NCBI GenBank assembly: GCA_913057955.1
Contig: CAJXOB010000006.1
Location: 1-61,112, forward strand
DNA: 61,112 nucleotides
Source of the DNA: an uncultured Gammaproteobacteria bacterium
GTDB lineage: Bacteria > Pseudomonadota > Gammaproteobacteria > PS1 > Pseudothioglobaceae
Direction of reading: 5' to 3'
The stretch's first letter is position 1; each line of letters begins with the position of its first letter. This document shows positions 48,558-57,098 of the stretch, piece by piece. The notes below the pieces were generated by a model. The model did no database searches. It was not told the origin of the DNA and worked only from the letters and a program-made list of their open reading frames with translations. A program made the position numbers and the translations under genes.

Positions 48558-50012
48558 TTACTTTAAGCCGCCCATACAGATGTATTTTAGTTCGAGAAAG
48601 TCATCTATTCCATAGTGTGAGCCTTCTCTTCCTAGGCCAGACTCTTTAACTCCGCCAAATGGAGCTACTTCATTTGATATGACGCCTTCATTAACGCCCA
48701 CCATTCCATACTCTAAAGCTTCAGATACGCGCCATATTCTATTGATATCATTCGTATAGAAGTATGAGGCCAGACCGAATTCAGTGTCATTAGCCATATC
48801 GATCGCTTCTTTTTCAGTTGAAAACTTAAATACTGGAGCTAATGGACCAAAGGTTTCTTCTGAAGCCATTTTCATAGAGCTGTCTACATTGCTTATTACT
48901 GTTGGCTCAAACATAGTGCCGCCATTTTGATGCGGTTTTCCACCTGCAACAATTATAGCCCCTCGATCAACGGCATCTGATAAGTGATCTTTAACTTTAT
49001 CAAGTGCTTTAAAGCTTATTAATGGACCTTGATTAACTCCTTCATCCATTCCATTTCCTACGTTTAATGTTTTGACGGCTTCGGCAAGTCTAGTTACAAA
49101 CTCATCATAAATTCCCTCTTGAACTAAAAAACGATTGGTACAAACGCAGGTTTGCCCTGTATTTCTAAATTTTGATATGAGTGCACCCGAAACTGCAGAA
49201 TCTATATCGGCATCATCAAAGACTATAAATGGAGCATTGCCTCCGAGCTCCATAGATACTTTTTTCATTGTATCAGCGCAGTTTCGTGTTAAGATTTTTC
49301 CTACAGCTGTTGAGCCGGTAAACGAGAGTTTTCTGACAATTGGGCTGCTGGTTAAGGCTTGTCCAATTTCGCTAGAATTAGTTCCAACTACAACATTAAT
49401 GATTCCTTTTGGTATTCCAGCTTGTTCAGCAAGCTCTGCAATTGCGAGAGCTGATAATGGAGTTTCTGCGGCAGGCTTAATAACAACTGGGCATCCAGCA
49501 GCAAGGGCGGGAGCACATTTTCTTGTGATCATTGCAATTGGAAAGTTCCAAGGAGTAATTGAAGCTACAACTCCTATTGGTTGCTTAATTACAAGTATTC
49601 TTCTATCATTAGAGGGTGTTGGAATTATGTCGCCATAGGTTCTTTTTCCTTCTTCTGCAAACCATTCTATAAAAGATGCTCCGTAACCAACCTCTCCTCT
49701 AGCTTCTGCAATTGGCTTTCCCTGTTCTGCAGTCATTAATGTGGCTAAATCTTCTTGATTTGCCATGATTAAATCAAACCATTTTTTTAAGATAATTGCC
49801 CTTTCTTTAGCAGTACGGCTGCGCCAATCTGGCCAGGCAGCATTTGCTGCATCAATGGCCTCATCGGTTTCTTTTTTACCCATTTCAGGTAGCGTACTTA
49901 TAACTTCATTTGTGTAAGCATTAGTTACATCAAATCGTGATTGTGCGTCATCACCAACCCATTGTCCGTTGATGTATCCGTGAGCTTTTAACAGGCTAGT
50001 ATTTTTAAGCAT
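48558..50012 (-). CDS. gabD: Succinate-semialdehyde dehydrogenase
   Basis: GabD oxidises succinate semialdehyde to succinate, the exit step of GABA and putrescine breakdown. The 484-residue protein has GKRTYGDIIPTP, ITPWNFPIAMITRK, the general base Glu255 in MELGGNAP, and the catalytic Cys289 in NTGQTCVCTNRF, with the neighbouring Cys291 of the GabD redox switch. Related dehydrogenases (PuuC, PatD) act on gamma-aminobutyraldehyde; the motifs favour GabD. It follows the polyamine transporter genes by 70 bp. A TATAAT on the - strand at 50057-50052 may be its own -10. Confidence 0.93.
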   Translation of the reverse strand: MLKNTSLLKAHGYINGQWVGDDAQSRFDVTNAYTNEVISTLPEMGKKETDEAIDAANAAWPDWRSRTAKERAIILKKWFDLIMANQEDLATLMTAEQGKPIAEARGEVGYGASFIEWFAEEGKRTYGDIIPTPSNDRRILVIKQPIGVVASITPWNFPIAMITRKCAPALAAGCPVVIKPAAETPLSALAIAELAEQAGIPKGIINVVVGTNSSEIGQALTSSPIVRKLSFTGSTAVGKILTRNCADTMKKVSMELGGNAPFIVFDDADIDSAVSGALISKFRNTGQTCVCTNRFLVQEGIYDEFVTRLAEAVKTLNVGNGMDEGVNQGPLISFKALDKVKDHLSDAVDRGAIIVAGGKPHQNGGTMFEPTVISNVDSSMKMASEETFGPLAPVFKFSTEKEAIDMANDTEFGLASYFYTNDINRIWRVSEALEYGMVGVNEGVISNEVAPFGGVKESGLGREGSHYGIDDFLELKYICMGGLK

Positions 50013-50082
50013 AATTTATCCTTGTATCTATATTGAACTTTAAAGGTGCTAATTATAATGCTCTATTGAGCTGTAATGTCCT

Positions 50083-50886
50083 TCACGTATGTTGCGTTTT
50101 TAAAATTTGTTGTTTTTGTCGTCTTCCAATTAATGAGGCAGTTACCACGCCAAGTGTTACAACTCCAACCAAGATAGTTGAAACTGCATTTATTTCAGGT
50201 GTTACGCCAAGTCTAACCATCGAGTATATTTTCATTGGTAGGGTCGTAGACCCTGGGCCAGAAGTAAAGCTAGCGATTACCAGGTCATCAAGAGATAGAG
50301 TGAAAGATAGTAGCCAGCCAGAAACAACTGCTGGAAGAATTATTGGGAGAGTAATAAGCATAAAGGTTCTAAATGGCGTACAGCCTAAGTCAAGCGCAGC
50401 CTCAGTAAGACTATCATCATAGCTTGACATTCTTGACTGCACAACAACAGCAACATAGCACATTGAAAATGTTATATGTGCCAGAGTCACAGTAAAAATA
50501 CCTCTGTCAATTGCAAGCGCAACAAACATAAGTAAAGTTGATAGTCCAATGATTACTTCTGGCATGACCATGGGTGCATAGATCATTCCTGAAAAAAGAG
50601 TTCTGCCTTTAAAGTTGCCAAAACGAGTCATTACCAGGCCAGCAATAGTTCCTAAAATTGTTGCCATAGTTGAGGAAACGAATGCAACTTTTATTGTGAC
50701 CCAGGCAGCATCTTTTATTCCCTGATTTTGCATTAGTTCGGCATACCATTTGGTCGAGAAACCACCCCAAACTGTAACCAGCCTTGATTCATTAAAGCTA
50801 AATAAAATTAATAATATTATTGGTATATATAAAAATGAAAAGCCAACAATCAGTGAGAAAATATTGAAGGTGCCAAACCTTTTCAT
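50083..50886 (-). CDS. potI: Polyamine ABC transporter permease, PotI-like
   Basis: This is one of two membrane subunits of a spermidine/putrescine importer. The 267-residue protein has six predicted helices and the ATPase-contact motif LTEAALDLGCTPFRTFMLITLP. It ends in the PotC/PotI-type SLSLDDLVIASFTSGPGSTT region. Its start overlaps the potH stop by 4 bp (ATGA). It is the last transporter gene before gabD. Confidence 0.92.
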   Translation of the reverse strand: MKRFGTFNIFSLIVGFSFLYIPIILLILFSFNESRLVTVWGGFSTKWYAELMQNQGIKDAAWVTIKVAFVSSTMATILGTIAGLVMTRFGNFKGRTLFSGMIYAPMVMPEVIIGLSTLLMFVALAIDRGIFTVTLAHITFSMCYVAVVVQSRMSSYDDSLTEAALDLGCTPFRTFMLITLPIILPAVVSGWLLSFTLSLDDLVIASFTSGPGSTTLPMKIYSMVRLGVTPEINAVSTILVGVVTLGVVTASLIGRRQKQQILKTQHT

Positions 50887-51797
50887 GAGATTGCCTTCTC
50901 TTGTGATCTCTGATAAAGCATTATTGGGACAACGAGAATTGCAAGTAAAAGGATTGCGACTGCTGAGGCAACTGGCCAGTCTCGATTATAGAAAAACTCG
51001 GTCCAAAGGACCTTTCCAATCATTAGCGTTTCAGAGCCACCAAGCAAATCTGGTATTACAAACTCACCCATGACTGGTATAAAGACCAAGAAGCAACCAG
51101 CCATAATTCCAGGTATTGAGAGTGGAATAGTGACTGTCCAGAAGGCTTTAAAGGGTCTACACCCAAGGTCTGCTGCAGCCTCTAATAAACTCATATCCAT
51201 TTTTTCAAGATTTGCATACAAAGGAAGAATCATAAAAGGCAGGTAAGAATAAATAATTCCAATATAAACTGCAAGATCCGTGTTCATTATCATGAGTGGC
51301 TTTTCAATAATTCCAATGGACATTAAGGCTAAGTTTAATAAGCCCTCTGTCTTTAGAATTCCTATCCACGCATAAACCCTTATTAAGAAAGAAGTCCAAA
51401 ACGGTAGGATGACCAGCATTAGTAATATCCCTCTCCATCGATTGGGAGCTCTTGCGACGCTGTAAGCAATTGAGTATCCTATTATTAGGGTTAGTATTGT
51501 TGAAATAAAGGCAATTTTTAAACTCGAAAGATAAGCTTTAATATACAAAGAGTCACTAAAAAGAAATAAATAGTTATCGAAGCTTGCTTTAATTGAAGGT
51601 AGCCATGAATCTCCCCAAATAAGAAGTGAGGAGTATGGCGGCCTTGCATAAATTGTTTCTGCGAAGCTTATTTTTAAAACATAGATAAAAGGCAGTAAAA
51701 AAAGCAAAAGCAGCCAAATATATGGAATTGCAATTACGGCATTTCTTCCGTTAAAAATACTTTTAAAAAAGTTTGGATTTGTTTGTGTAAGATTCAC
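50883..51797 (-). CDS. potH: Polyamine ABC transporter permease, PotH-like
   Basis: This is the partner permease. The 304-residue protein has an N-terminal helix near residue 22, then the PotB/PotH-type segments KISFAETIYARPPY and LPFWTSFLIRVYAWIGIL, and the EAA loop LLEAAADLGCRPFKAFWTVT. The start is GTG 51797, with AGGAGTT-like complement absent but ACTCCT-rich spacing to potG only 6 bp; GTG is the best start because the protein then begins MNLTQTN without losing conserved residues. Confidence 0.9.
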   Translation of the reverse strand: MNLTQTNPNFFKSIFNGRNAVIAIPYIWLLLLFLLPFIYVLKISFAETIYARPPYSSLLIWGDSWLPSIKASFDNYLFLFSDSLYIKAYLSSLKIAFISTILTLIIGYSIAYSVARAPNRWRGILLMLVILPFWTSFLIRVYAWIGILKTEGLLNLALMSIGIIEKPLMIMNTDLAVYIGIIYSYLPFMILPLYANLEKMDMSLLEAAADLGCRPFKAFWTVTIPLSIPGIMAGCFLVFIPVMGEFVIPDLLGGSETLMIGKVLWTEFFYNRDWPVASAVAILLLAILVVPIMLYQRSQEKAIS

Positions 51798-51803
51798 AGG
51801 AGT

Positions 51804-52934
51804 TTAAGAAAGAAGAACCACTGCAGAATGCGGAGCCCACTGAAGGTAAACTTCATCATTCCATGTTAAATGATGTTCTTTAGTTCTCTCGCGATTTGCG
51901 CGTATTGCTTTTAGAATTCGTCCATTATCTAGTTTGACATGGTAAGTGGAGAAGCTTCCTCCATAGGCAATATCTTCAATCTTTCCTTTTAATATGTTGT
52001 GATTATGAGAAGGAATTGTCTTAGATATTTCAAGTTTTTCTGGCCTTATTGCAAACCACATTTCATCCTCAATTGAAGCGCCAACCTCTTGAGTTGCAAA
52101 TACAATTGAATTTGAATCTTCAGAAAGTAACTGGGTACCAACTTCATTTTGACCTTTATAGATTCCTTTTAATATATTTACGTCACCTATAAAATCAGCA
52201 ACATCCTTATTGATTGGAGCCTCATAGATTTCTGCTGGAGTTGCCACCTGAACTAAATTTCCAGAATCCATAACGCCAATCCTACTTGAAACAGTCATTG
52301 CTTCTTCCTGGTCATGGGTAACAATAACAAAAGTTACCTCTAGTTTTTCCTGAATATCCATTAGCTCAAACTGAGTTTGCTCTCTCAATCTTTTATCTAA
52401 TGCTCCTAAAGGTTCGTCAAGAAGTAATAATTTGGGGCGTTTAGCCAGGCTTCTTGCAAGAGCAACGCGCTGACTTTGGCCACCAGAAAGTTGATTGGGT
52501 TTACGATTAGCAAAGTCAGTAAGTTCAACCAGCTCAAGCATTTCTTCCACTCTTTGGTTAATTTCATTAGTAGGAAGGTTATCTTGTTTTAAGCCAAAGG
52601 CAATATTTTTTTCAACAGTCATATGTGGAAAAAGTGCGTAGGACTGGAACATCATATTAATTGGCCTTAGGTGTGGAGGTATTTCGGAGATATCTTCCCC
52701 ATCCAAAAGGATCTTTCCTTGAGTAATTTTTTCAAAACCTGCAAGCATCCGAAGAAGCGTTGTTTTGCCGCAACCAGAAGGGCCCAGTAATGAGAAAAAT
52801 TCATTTTTGTAGATATCTAAAGTTAAATTATCAATTGCTGTAAATTCACCAAATTTTTTAGTAACATTTTGAATTTGGATGTAGGGCTTCTGACTTGAGT
52901 CAAGCCAAGGGCTGAATTGAATATTTTCAGACAT
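51804..52934 (-). CDS. potG: Polyamine ABC transporter ATP-binding protein, PotG-like
   Basis: This is the ATPase of the polyamine importer. The 376-residue protein has Walker A GPSGCGKTTLLRMLAGFE, signature LSGGQSQRVALARSLA, Walker B LLLLDEPLGALD and switch VTHDQEEAM. A C-terminal TOBE domain (about 290-376) contains WFAIRPEKLEIS. It lies downstream of potF, with a terminator-like hairpin between them, and 6 bp before potH. Confidence 0.95.
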   Translation of the reverse strand: MSENIQFSPWLDSSQKPYIQIQNVTKKFGEFTAIDNLTLDIYKNEFFSLLGPSGCGKTTLLRMLAGFEKITQGKILLDGEDISEIPPHLRPINMMFQSYALFPHMTVEKNIAFGLKQDNLPTNEINQRVEEMLELVELTDFANRKPNQLSGGQSQRVALARSLAKRPKLLLLDEPLGALDKRLREQTQFELMDIQEKLEVTFVIVTHDQEEAMTVSSRIGVMDSGNLVQVATPAEIYEAPINKDVADFIGDVNILKGIYKGQNEVGTQLLSEDSNSIVFATQEVGASIEDEMWFAIRPEKLEISKTIPSHNHNILKGKIEDIAYGGSFSTYHVKLDNGRILKAIRANRERTKEHHLTWNDEVYLQWAPHSAVVLLS

Positions 52935-52949
52935 AGAATTATGATTATT

Positions 52950-52983
52950 AAAAAACCTTCATGACGCAAGGCATCATGAAGGT
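52950..52983 (-). terminator. Terminator-like hairpin between potF and potG
   Basis: Read on the - strand, ACCTTCATGA (52983-52974) pairs perfectly with TCATGAAGGT (52964-52955) around nine bases, then a run of five T residues follows (52954-52950). It lies 15 bp after the potF stop and before potG. It probably acts as a partial terminator that makes binding protein outnumber the membrane parts, a common arrangement in ABC operons. Confidence 0.75.
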
Positions 52984-52998
52984 AATAGTAGTCTATAG

Positions 52999-54090
52999 TT
53001 ACTGACCTGTTGTGACTTTAGTCCAAGTACGTGTTACTACTCTTTGAGATTTAGAATCGTATGTTGGGCTAATGTATAAACCCTCCATAACCTCAGGCGT
53101 AGGATAAACAGCTGGATCATTTAGAAGATCTTCCTCTAATAGAGGCTGAGAAGCTAAATTACCATTCGCATACCAAACATAGTTTGTAGCATTAGCAATC
53201 TGCTGAGGATCCATTATCCAGTTAATATACTTATGAGCATTATCGGCATTAGGAGCATCGTCTGGAATTGCTAATTGATCAAACCACATTAGAGCACCTT
53301 CATCAGGAATCGCATATACGATTTCTACGCCATTTTCAGCTTCCCAAGCTGCATATTGTGCCATAAATACATCGCCGGACCAGCCAACAACTAGACATAT
53401 GTCTCCATTTGCAAGAGCATCAATGTACTGAGAAGAGTGAAATTTTTGTATATAAGGGCGAACCTTCGTTAAAACAGCTTCAGCTTTAGCAATAACATCT
53501 GTATCAGTGCTTCTAGGGTCTTCACCAATATAAGCAAGTGCTGCTGGAATTATTTCAGTTGGTGCATTTAGAAGATGAACACCGCAATCCGCAAACTTTG
53601 AAACAACATCTGGATCAAAGACCATAGCAAGAGAAGTTGTAGGTGCATTCTCCATTCTTTCATTAATCAACCCTTCGTTGTAACCGATGCCAGTTGTTCC
53701 CCACATATAGTTAACAGAGTATTCATTTAGTGGACCAAATTGTGCTACCTGATCTTCAATATCGCTCCACATGTTTCCAATGTTTGATAATTTTGATTTA
53801 TCTAATTTTTGGAAAACACCCGCTTCAATTTGACGCGCTAAGAAACTACTAGAGGGAACTACTACATCATATCCTGAGCTGCCTGCAAGAAGCTTGGCTT
53901 CAAGAACTTCGTTTGAATCAAACACATCATAGACGACCTTAATACCTGTTGCAGCAGTAAAGTCTGCATTAACCTGCTCATCAATATAGTCTGACCAGTT
54001 AAGAACGTTGACTACTTCTTCTGCAATTACAGCTTGAGCGGCAAATGTTAACGCTCCAGCAATAAGTAGATTATTTAATTTATTTTTCAT
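52999..54090 (-). CDS. potF: Periplasmic putrescine/spermidine-binding protein, PotF-like
   Basis: This is the substrate-binding protein of the polyamine importer. The 363-residue protein has a signal peptide (about 1-23), then VVNVLNWSDYIDEQVNADFT, SSGYDVVVPSSSFLARQIEAGVFQKL and NYMWGTTGIGYNEG, all typical of PotD/PotF. Acidic and aromatic residues such as Trp, Tyr and Asp in these motifs bind the amine groups in known relatives. Whether putrescine or spermidine is preferred cannot be read here. Surrounding catabolic genes favour putrescine. Confidence 0.93.
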   Translation of the reverse strand: MKNKLNNLLIAGALTFAAQAVIAEEVVNVLNWSDYIDEQVNADFTAATGIKVVYDVFDSNEVLEAKLLAGSSGYDVVVPSSSFLARQIEAGVFQKLDKSKLSNIGNMWSDIEDQVAQFGPLNEYSVNYMWGTTGIGYNEGLINERMENAPTTSLAMVFDPDVVSKFADCGVHLLNAPTEIIPAALAYIGEDPRSTDTDVIAKAEAVLTKVRPYIQKFHSSQYIDALANGDICLVVGWSGDVFMAQYAAWEAENGVEIVYAIPDEGALMWFDQLAIPDDAPNADNAHKYINWIMDPQQIANATNYVWYANGNLASQPLLEEDLLNDPAVYPTPEVMEGLYISPTYDSKSQRVVTRTWTKVTTGQ

Positions 54091-54128
54091 TATTATTCTC
54101 CTTTTATTTTATTTTTACTAACTGAATT

Positions 54129-54152
54129 ATATTAAAGTTTATTCTTTAATAT
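54129..54152. repeat. AT-rich perfect palindrome between puuA-like gene and potF
   Basis: ATATTAAAG (54129-54137) and CTTTAATAT (54144-54152) are a perfect 9-bp inverted repeat around six bases, in the 96-bp gap. It has no GC content and no proper T-run, so an operator or mRNA element controlling potF is likelier than a terminator. A seven-base run of A on the - strand lies on its puuA side. Confidence 0.45.
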
Positions 54153-54186
54153 GGACCTTTTTTTCAAATTACAATTCAATCATATA

Positions 54187-55545
54187 TTAAAGATGCCTCA
54201 AATATGAGTTATATTCAAAGTCAGTAATTGTAGTCTCAAATCTTTTTATTTCAGATTCCTTGACGCATTGGTAAGATTTTTGAAATCTTTCGCCAAAAAA
54301 CTCTTTAACTATTGGTGACTCACTTGTTTTATGAACAGCTTCTCTCCAGGTTATTCCTAATTCAGCTTTATGCTGCGCGTGAGCATTTCCAATGGTTTCT
54401 TTATCAAGTGGATTTTTACTTGTTATTCCCGAAAGAACACTAGAGAGAATTGAAGCAAATACTAAGTAGGGATTAGAGTCTGCGCTTGGAAGTCTAAATT
54501 CTAAACGCGTTGCCTTTGAGGATGCTTCTGGCAATCTTACTAAGGCAGTTCTATTTTCATTACCCCAACTTAATGTTGTTGGAGCATGATCTGCATTATG
54601 AACTAGGCGTCGATATGAATTTGAGTGAGAGGCATAAAAGGAAAGAAAATCAGGAGCATTCTTTAAAAGGCCTGCAATAGAGTTAGCAAAAATACCTTGA
54701 GGCTGTTTATCTTTGTCGACAGTAAAAACATTGTTACAATCTTTATCAATAATGCTAAGGTGAGCGTGCATACCATTACCAGCTTCCTCAGAAAAAGGTT
54801 TAGCCATAAAGGTAGCATTCATATTAAATTGTCTAGCGCAGTTTTTAATTAAGCGTTTCATTAAAAAACATTGATCAGCCATCAGGAGCGCATCATCGTG
54901 ATGAAGTAAATTAATTTCAAATTGTCCAGGTGCACACTCCTTGATTGCAGTTTCAGCAGGAATCCCTAAAGAGTGGGCACTTTTTTCTACTAAAGCAAAG
55001 AAACCTTCAAAATCATCCATCTCACTCAAATTGAGAAGCTGAACGTCTTCATATCTTCTGTGAGTGCCTGGAATCAATGGCATTTGCGGATGGCCATTTT
55101 TTTGTAACTGCTTGTCGACGAGATAAAATTCCATTTCAGGTGCAATAACTGGCTTTAAATTAAGTTTTTTAAAGCGTTCAAGAACTGAAGATAGGACATG
55201 CCTTGGGTCGGCATAAATAGCTTCACCATCGCCGCTCTCCATGCTAACAAGGCACTGTGCTGTCTTGCGAGTACTCCATGGAGTAACCGCCAGTGAGCTT
55301 ATAACAGGCCTGCATATTGCATCACCATCACCAGACATCACCAGACCAGTACCCTTAGGGTTGTCACCCCAAACGTCAAGAACATAGCTTGATATAGGCA
55401 TTTTAAGGCCACCATCAAAAGCTTTAACTAGAGTTTTTGGCGAAGCATATTTCCCTCTTGGGATGCCATTAAAGTCTACGTATATAAATTCAATTTTTTC
55501 TAGCTCTGGGTTATTCTTTAAAAATTCTTCAGCGATATTAGTCAT
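54187..55545 (-). CDS. puuA: Gamma-glutamylputrescine synthetase-like (glutamine synthetase family)
   Basis: The 452-residue protein is a glutamine synthetase-fold ligase. The N-terminal part has IEFIYVDFNGIPRGKYAS, and the catalytic part has PEMEFYLVDKQ, GNGMHAHLSI, the ATP-binding region with NSYRRLVHNADHAPTTLSWG, and RLEFRLPSADSNPYL. GlnA-type tyrosine adenylylation and other GlnA-only features are missing. PuuA joins glutamate to putrescine in the Puu pathway. The setting of polyamine uptake and a puuB-like oxidase supports this over glutamine or other amine ligases. It diverges from the aminotransferase gene. Confidence 0.85.
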   Translation of the reverse strand: MTNIAEEFLKNNPELEKIEFIYVDFNGIPRGKYASPKTLVKAFDGGLKMPISSYVLDVWGDNPKGTGLVMSGDGDAICRPVISSLAVTPWSTRKTAQCLVSMESGDGEAIYADPRHVLSSVLERFKKLNLKPVIAPEMEFYLVDKQLQKNGHPQMPLIPGTHRRYEDVQLLNLSEMDDFEGFFALVEKSAHSLGIPAETAIKECAPGQFEINLLHHDDALLMADQCFLMKRLIKNCARQFNMNATFMAKPFSEEAGNGMHAHLSIIDKDCNNVFTVDKDKQPQGIFANSIAGLLKNAPDFLSFYASHSNSYRRLVHNADHAPTTLSWGNENRTALVRLPEASSKATRLEFRLPSADSNPYLVFASILSSVLSGITSKNPLDKETIGNAHAQHKAELGITWREAVHKTSESPIVKEFFGERFQKSYQCVKESEIKRFETTITDFEYNSYLRHL

Positions 55546-55652
55546 GTATTTAAAAGTTTGCTATTTAATTATTTATGTTACTTTTGAACAATCGTAAATT
55601 ATTTTTTACTCATGATTCAAAAAAGTATTACACTATAACATTTAAAATTGTG

Positions 55653-55679
55653 TTGCAAGATAATTTCAATTTCTTGCGA
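55653..55679. promoter_or_regulatory. Imperfect palindrome in the puuA/aminotransferase divergent promoter
   Basis: TTGCAAGA (55653-55660) and TCTTGCGA (55672-55679) are inverted repeats with one mismatch around 11 bases. They lie about 33 bp before the aminotransferase ATG and just upstream of a GATAAT (55689-55694) that could be its -10. A shared regulator for both directions is plausible; no regulator gene is seen in this island. Confidence 0.4.
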
Positions 55680-55711
55680 TTTAAAGTTGATAATTTAATT
55701 GAGGAATTCCC

Positions 55712-57085
55712 ATGACTATAAGCACATCTGCTCTCCAACAAAAAAATGCTAAGCACCTTATTCAATCTTTTAGTGATCTAAGTTATACAAACAATCCTGA
55801 AGAAACGAAAATTATAAGCCGCGCTGATGGCGTTTATATTTATGATAATGATGGTAAGAAGATATTGGATAGTATGTCTGGCCTATGGTGCGTTAATATG
55901 GGTTATGGTCAAAAATCAATCATAGAGGCAGTAAACGAGCAAATGAAAGAGCTAGTTTATTATAATAATTTCTTTGGCACAAGTCATCCATCAGCCATTA
56001 AGCTATCCGAAATGATTGCAGATAAAACGCCCTCTGGGATGAATAAAGTTTACTTTTGTGGATCTGGATCTGAAGCAAATGATACGGTTGTTAGGCTAGC
56101 GAGGCACTATTGGGCAGCAAAAGGAAAGCCCTCTAAGTCAGTAATCATCAGTAGAAAAAATGCTTACCATGGATCAACTATGGCAGGTGCAAGTTTGGGC
56201 GGAATGAGCGCTATGCATGCCCAAGGCGGCCTCCCTATTCCTGATATTGAGCATGTGGATCAGCCATACTACTATGACGCTTGCGTTGAGGCAGGCGGAA
56301 AAATTGATGCAGATGCATTTGGACTAAAAGTAGCTCAGAGCTTGGCAAACAAAATTGACGAACTTGGAGAGGATAGGGTTGCGGCATTCATTGCAGAGCC
56401 TATTCAAGGGGCTGGAGGCGTTATTATTCCTCCAAAAACATATTGGCCTGCGATAAGTAAAATTTGTAAAGAGCGTAATATCTTATTAGTAGCAGATGAA
56501 GTAATATGCGGCTTTGGAAGGACAGGTGAGTGGTTTGGGTCAACTCATTTTAATTTTGAGCCTGATTTAATGCCATTTGCAAAAGGAGTCACCTCTGGTT
56601 ATCTGCCAGTTGGCGGCGTCATTGTTCGTGATGATATCGTGGAGGTCTTAGCATCAGCCAAACAAGAGTTTGCGCATGGCTTTACCTATTCTGGTCATCC
56701 AACCTGTATGGCTGCAGCAATTGCAAATCTAGAATTAATGGAAAAAACCAACATACTCGATAAAGTTAAAAATAATACTGGGCCTTATTTATCTAGCAAG
56801 TGGAAGGCTCTGGAAGAGCATGAGCTAGTTGGAGAAGCTCGAAGCATTGGAATGCTTGCAGCAATTGAAATTGTTAAAGATAAGGAAAACTGTATTCGAT
56901 TTGAAAACAGCAAGGAAGTTGTTGGAAAATGCCGTGATTTTTGCTACGAAAATGGCTTAGTCATGAGAGCAATCGCTAACAAGATGGTTATTGCACCTCC
57001 ACTAATCTGCGAAACAAAGCACCTTGATGAGATAATTGATAAAGTTTGGAAATGTCTTGATTTGACTGCCAAATCAATAAAGTAA
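55712..57085 (+). CDS. spuC: Putrescine-pyruvate-type class III aminotransferase (SpuC-like)
   Basis: The 457-residue protein is a class III omega-aminotransferase. Conserved parts are DSMSGLWCVNMGYG, GSGSEANDTVVRLARHYWA, the PLP-contact ADEVICGFGRTGEWFGS and the Schiff-base Lys291 in FAKGVTSGYLPVGG. The closest group is SpuC/putrescine-pyruvate aminotransferase, which turns putrescine into gamma-aminobutyraldehyde. Related members use GABA, taurine or beta-alanine. GAGGA precedes the ATG. It leads a + strand operon with the oxidase, agmatinase and amidotransferase genes. Confidence 0.87.
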   Translation: MTISTSALQQKNAKHLIQSFSDLSYTNNPEETKIISRADGVYIYDNDGKKILDSMSGLWCVNMGYGQKSIIEAVNEQMKELVYYNNFFGTSHPSAIKLSEMIADKTPSGMNKVYFCGSGSEANDTVVRLARHYWAAKGKPSKSVIISRKNAYHGSTMAGASLGGMSAMHAQGGLPIPDIEHVDQPYYYDACVEAGGKIDADAFGLKVAQSLANKIDELGEDRVAAFIAEPIQGAGGVIIPPKTYWPAISKICKERNILLVADEVICGFGRTGEWFGSTHFNFEPDLMPFAKGVTSGYLPVGGVIVRDDIVEVLASAKQEFAHGFTYSGHPTCMAAAIANLELMEKTNILDKVKNNTGPYLSSKWKALEEHELVGEARSIGMLAAIEIVKDKENCIRFENSKEVVGKCRDFCYENGLVMRAIANKMVIAPPLICETKHLDEIIDKVWKCLDLTAKSIK

Positions 57086-57098
57086 TTACCTTCTTTGC

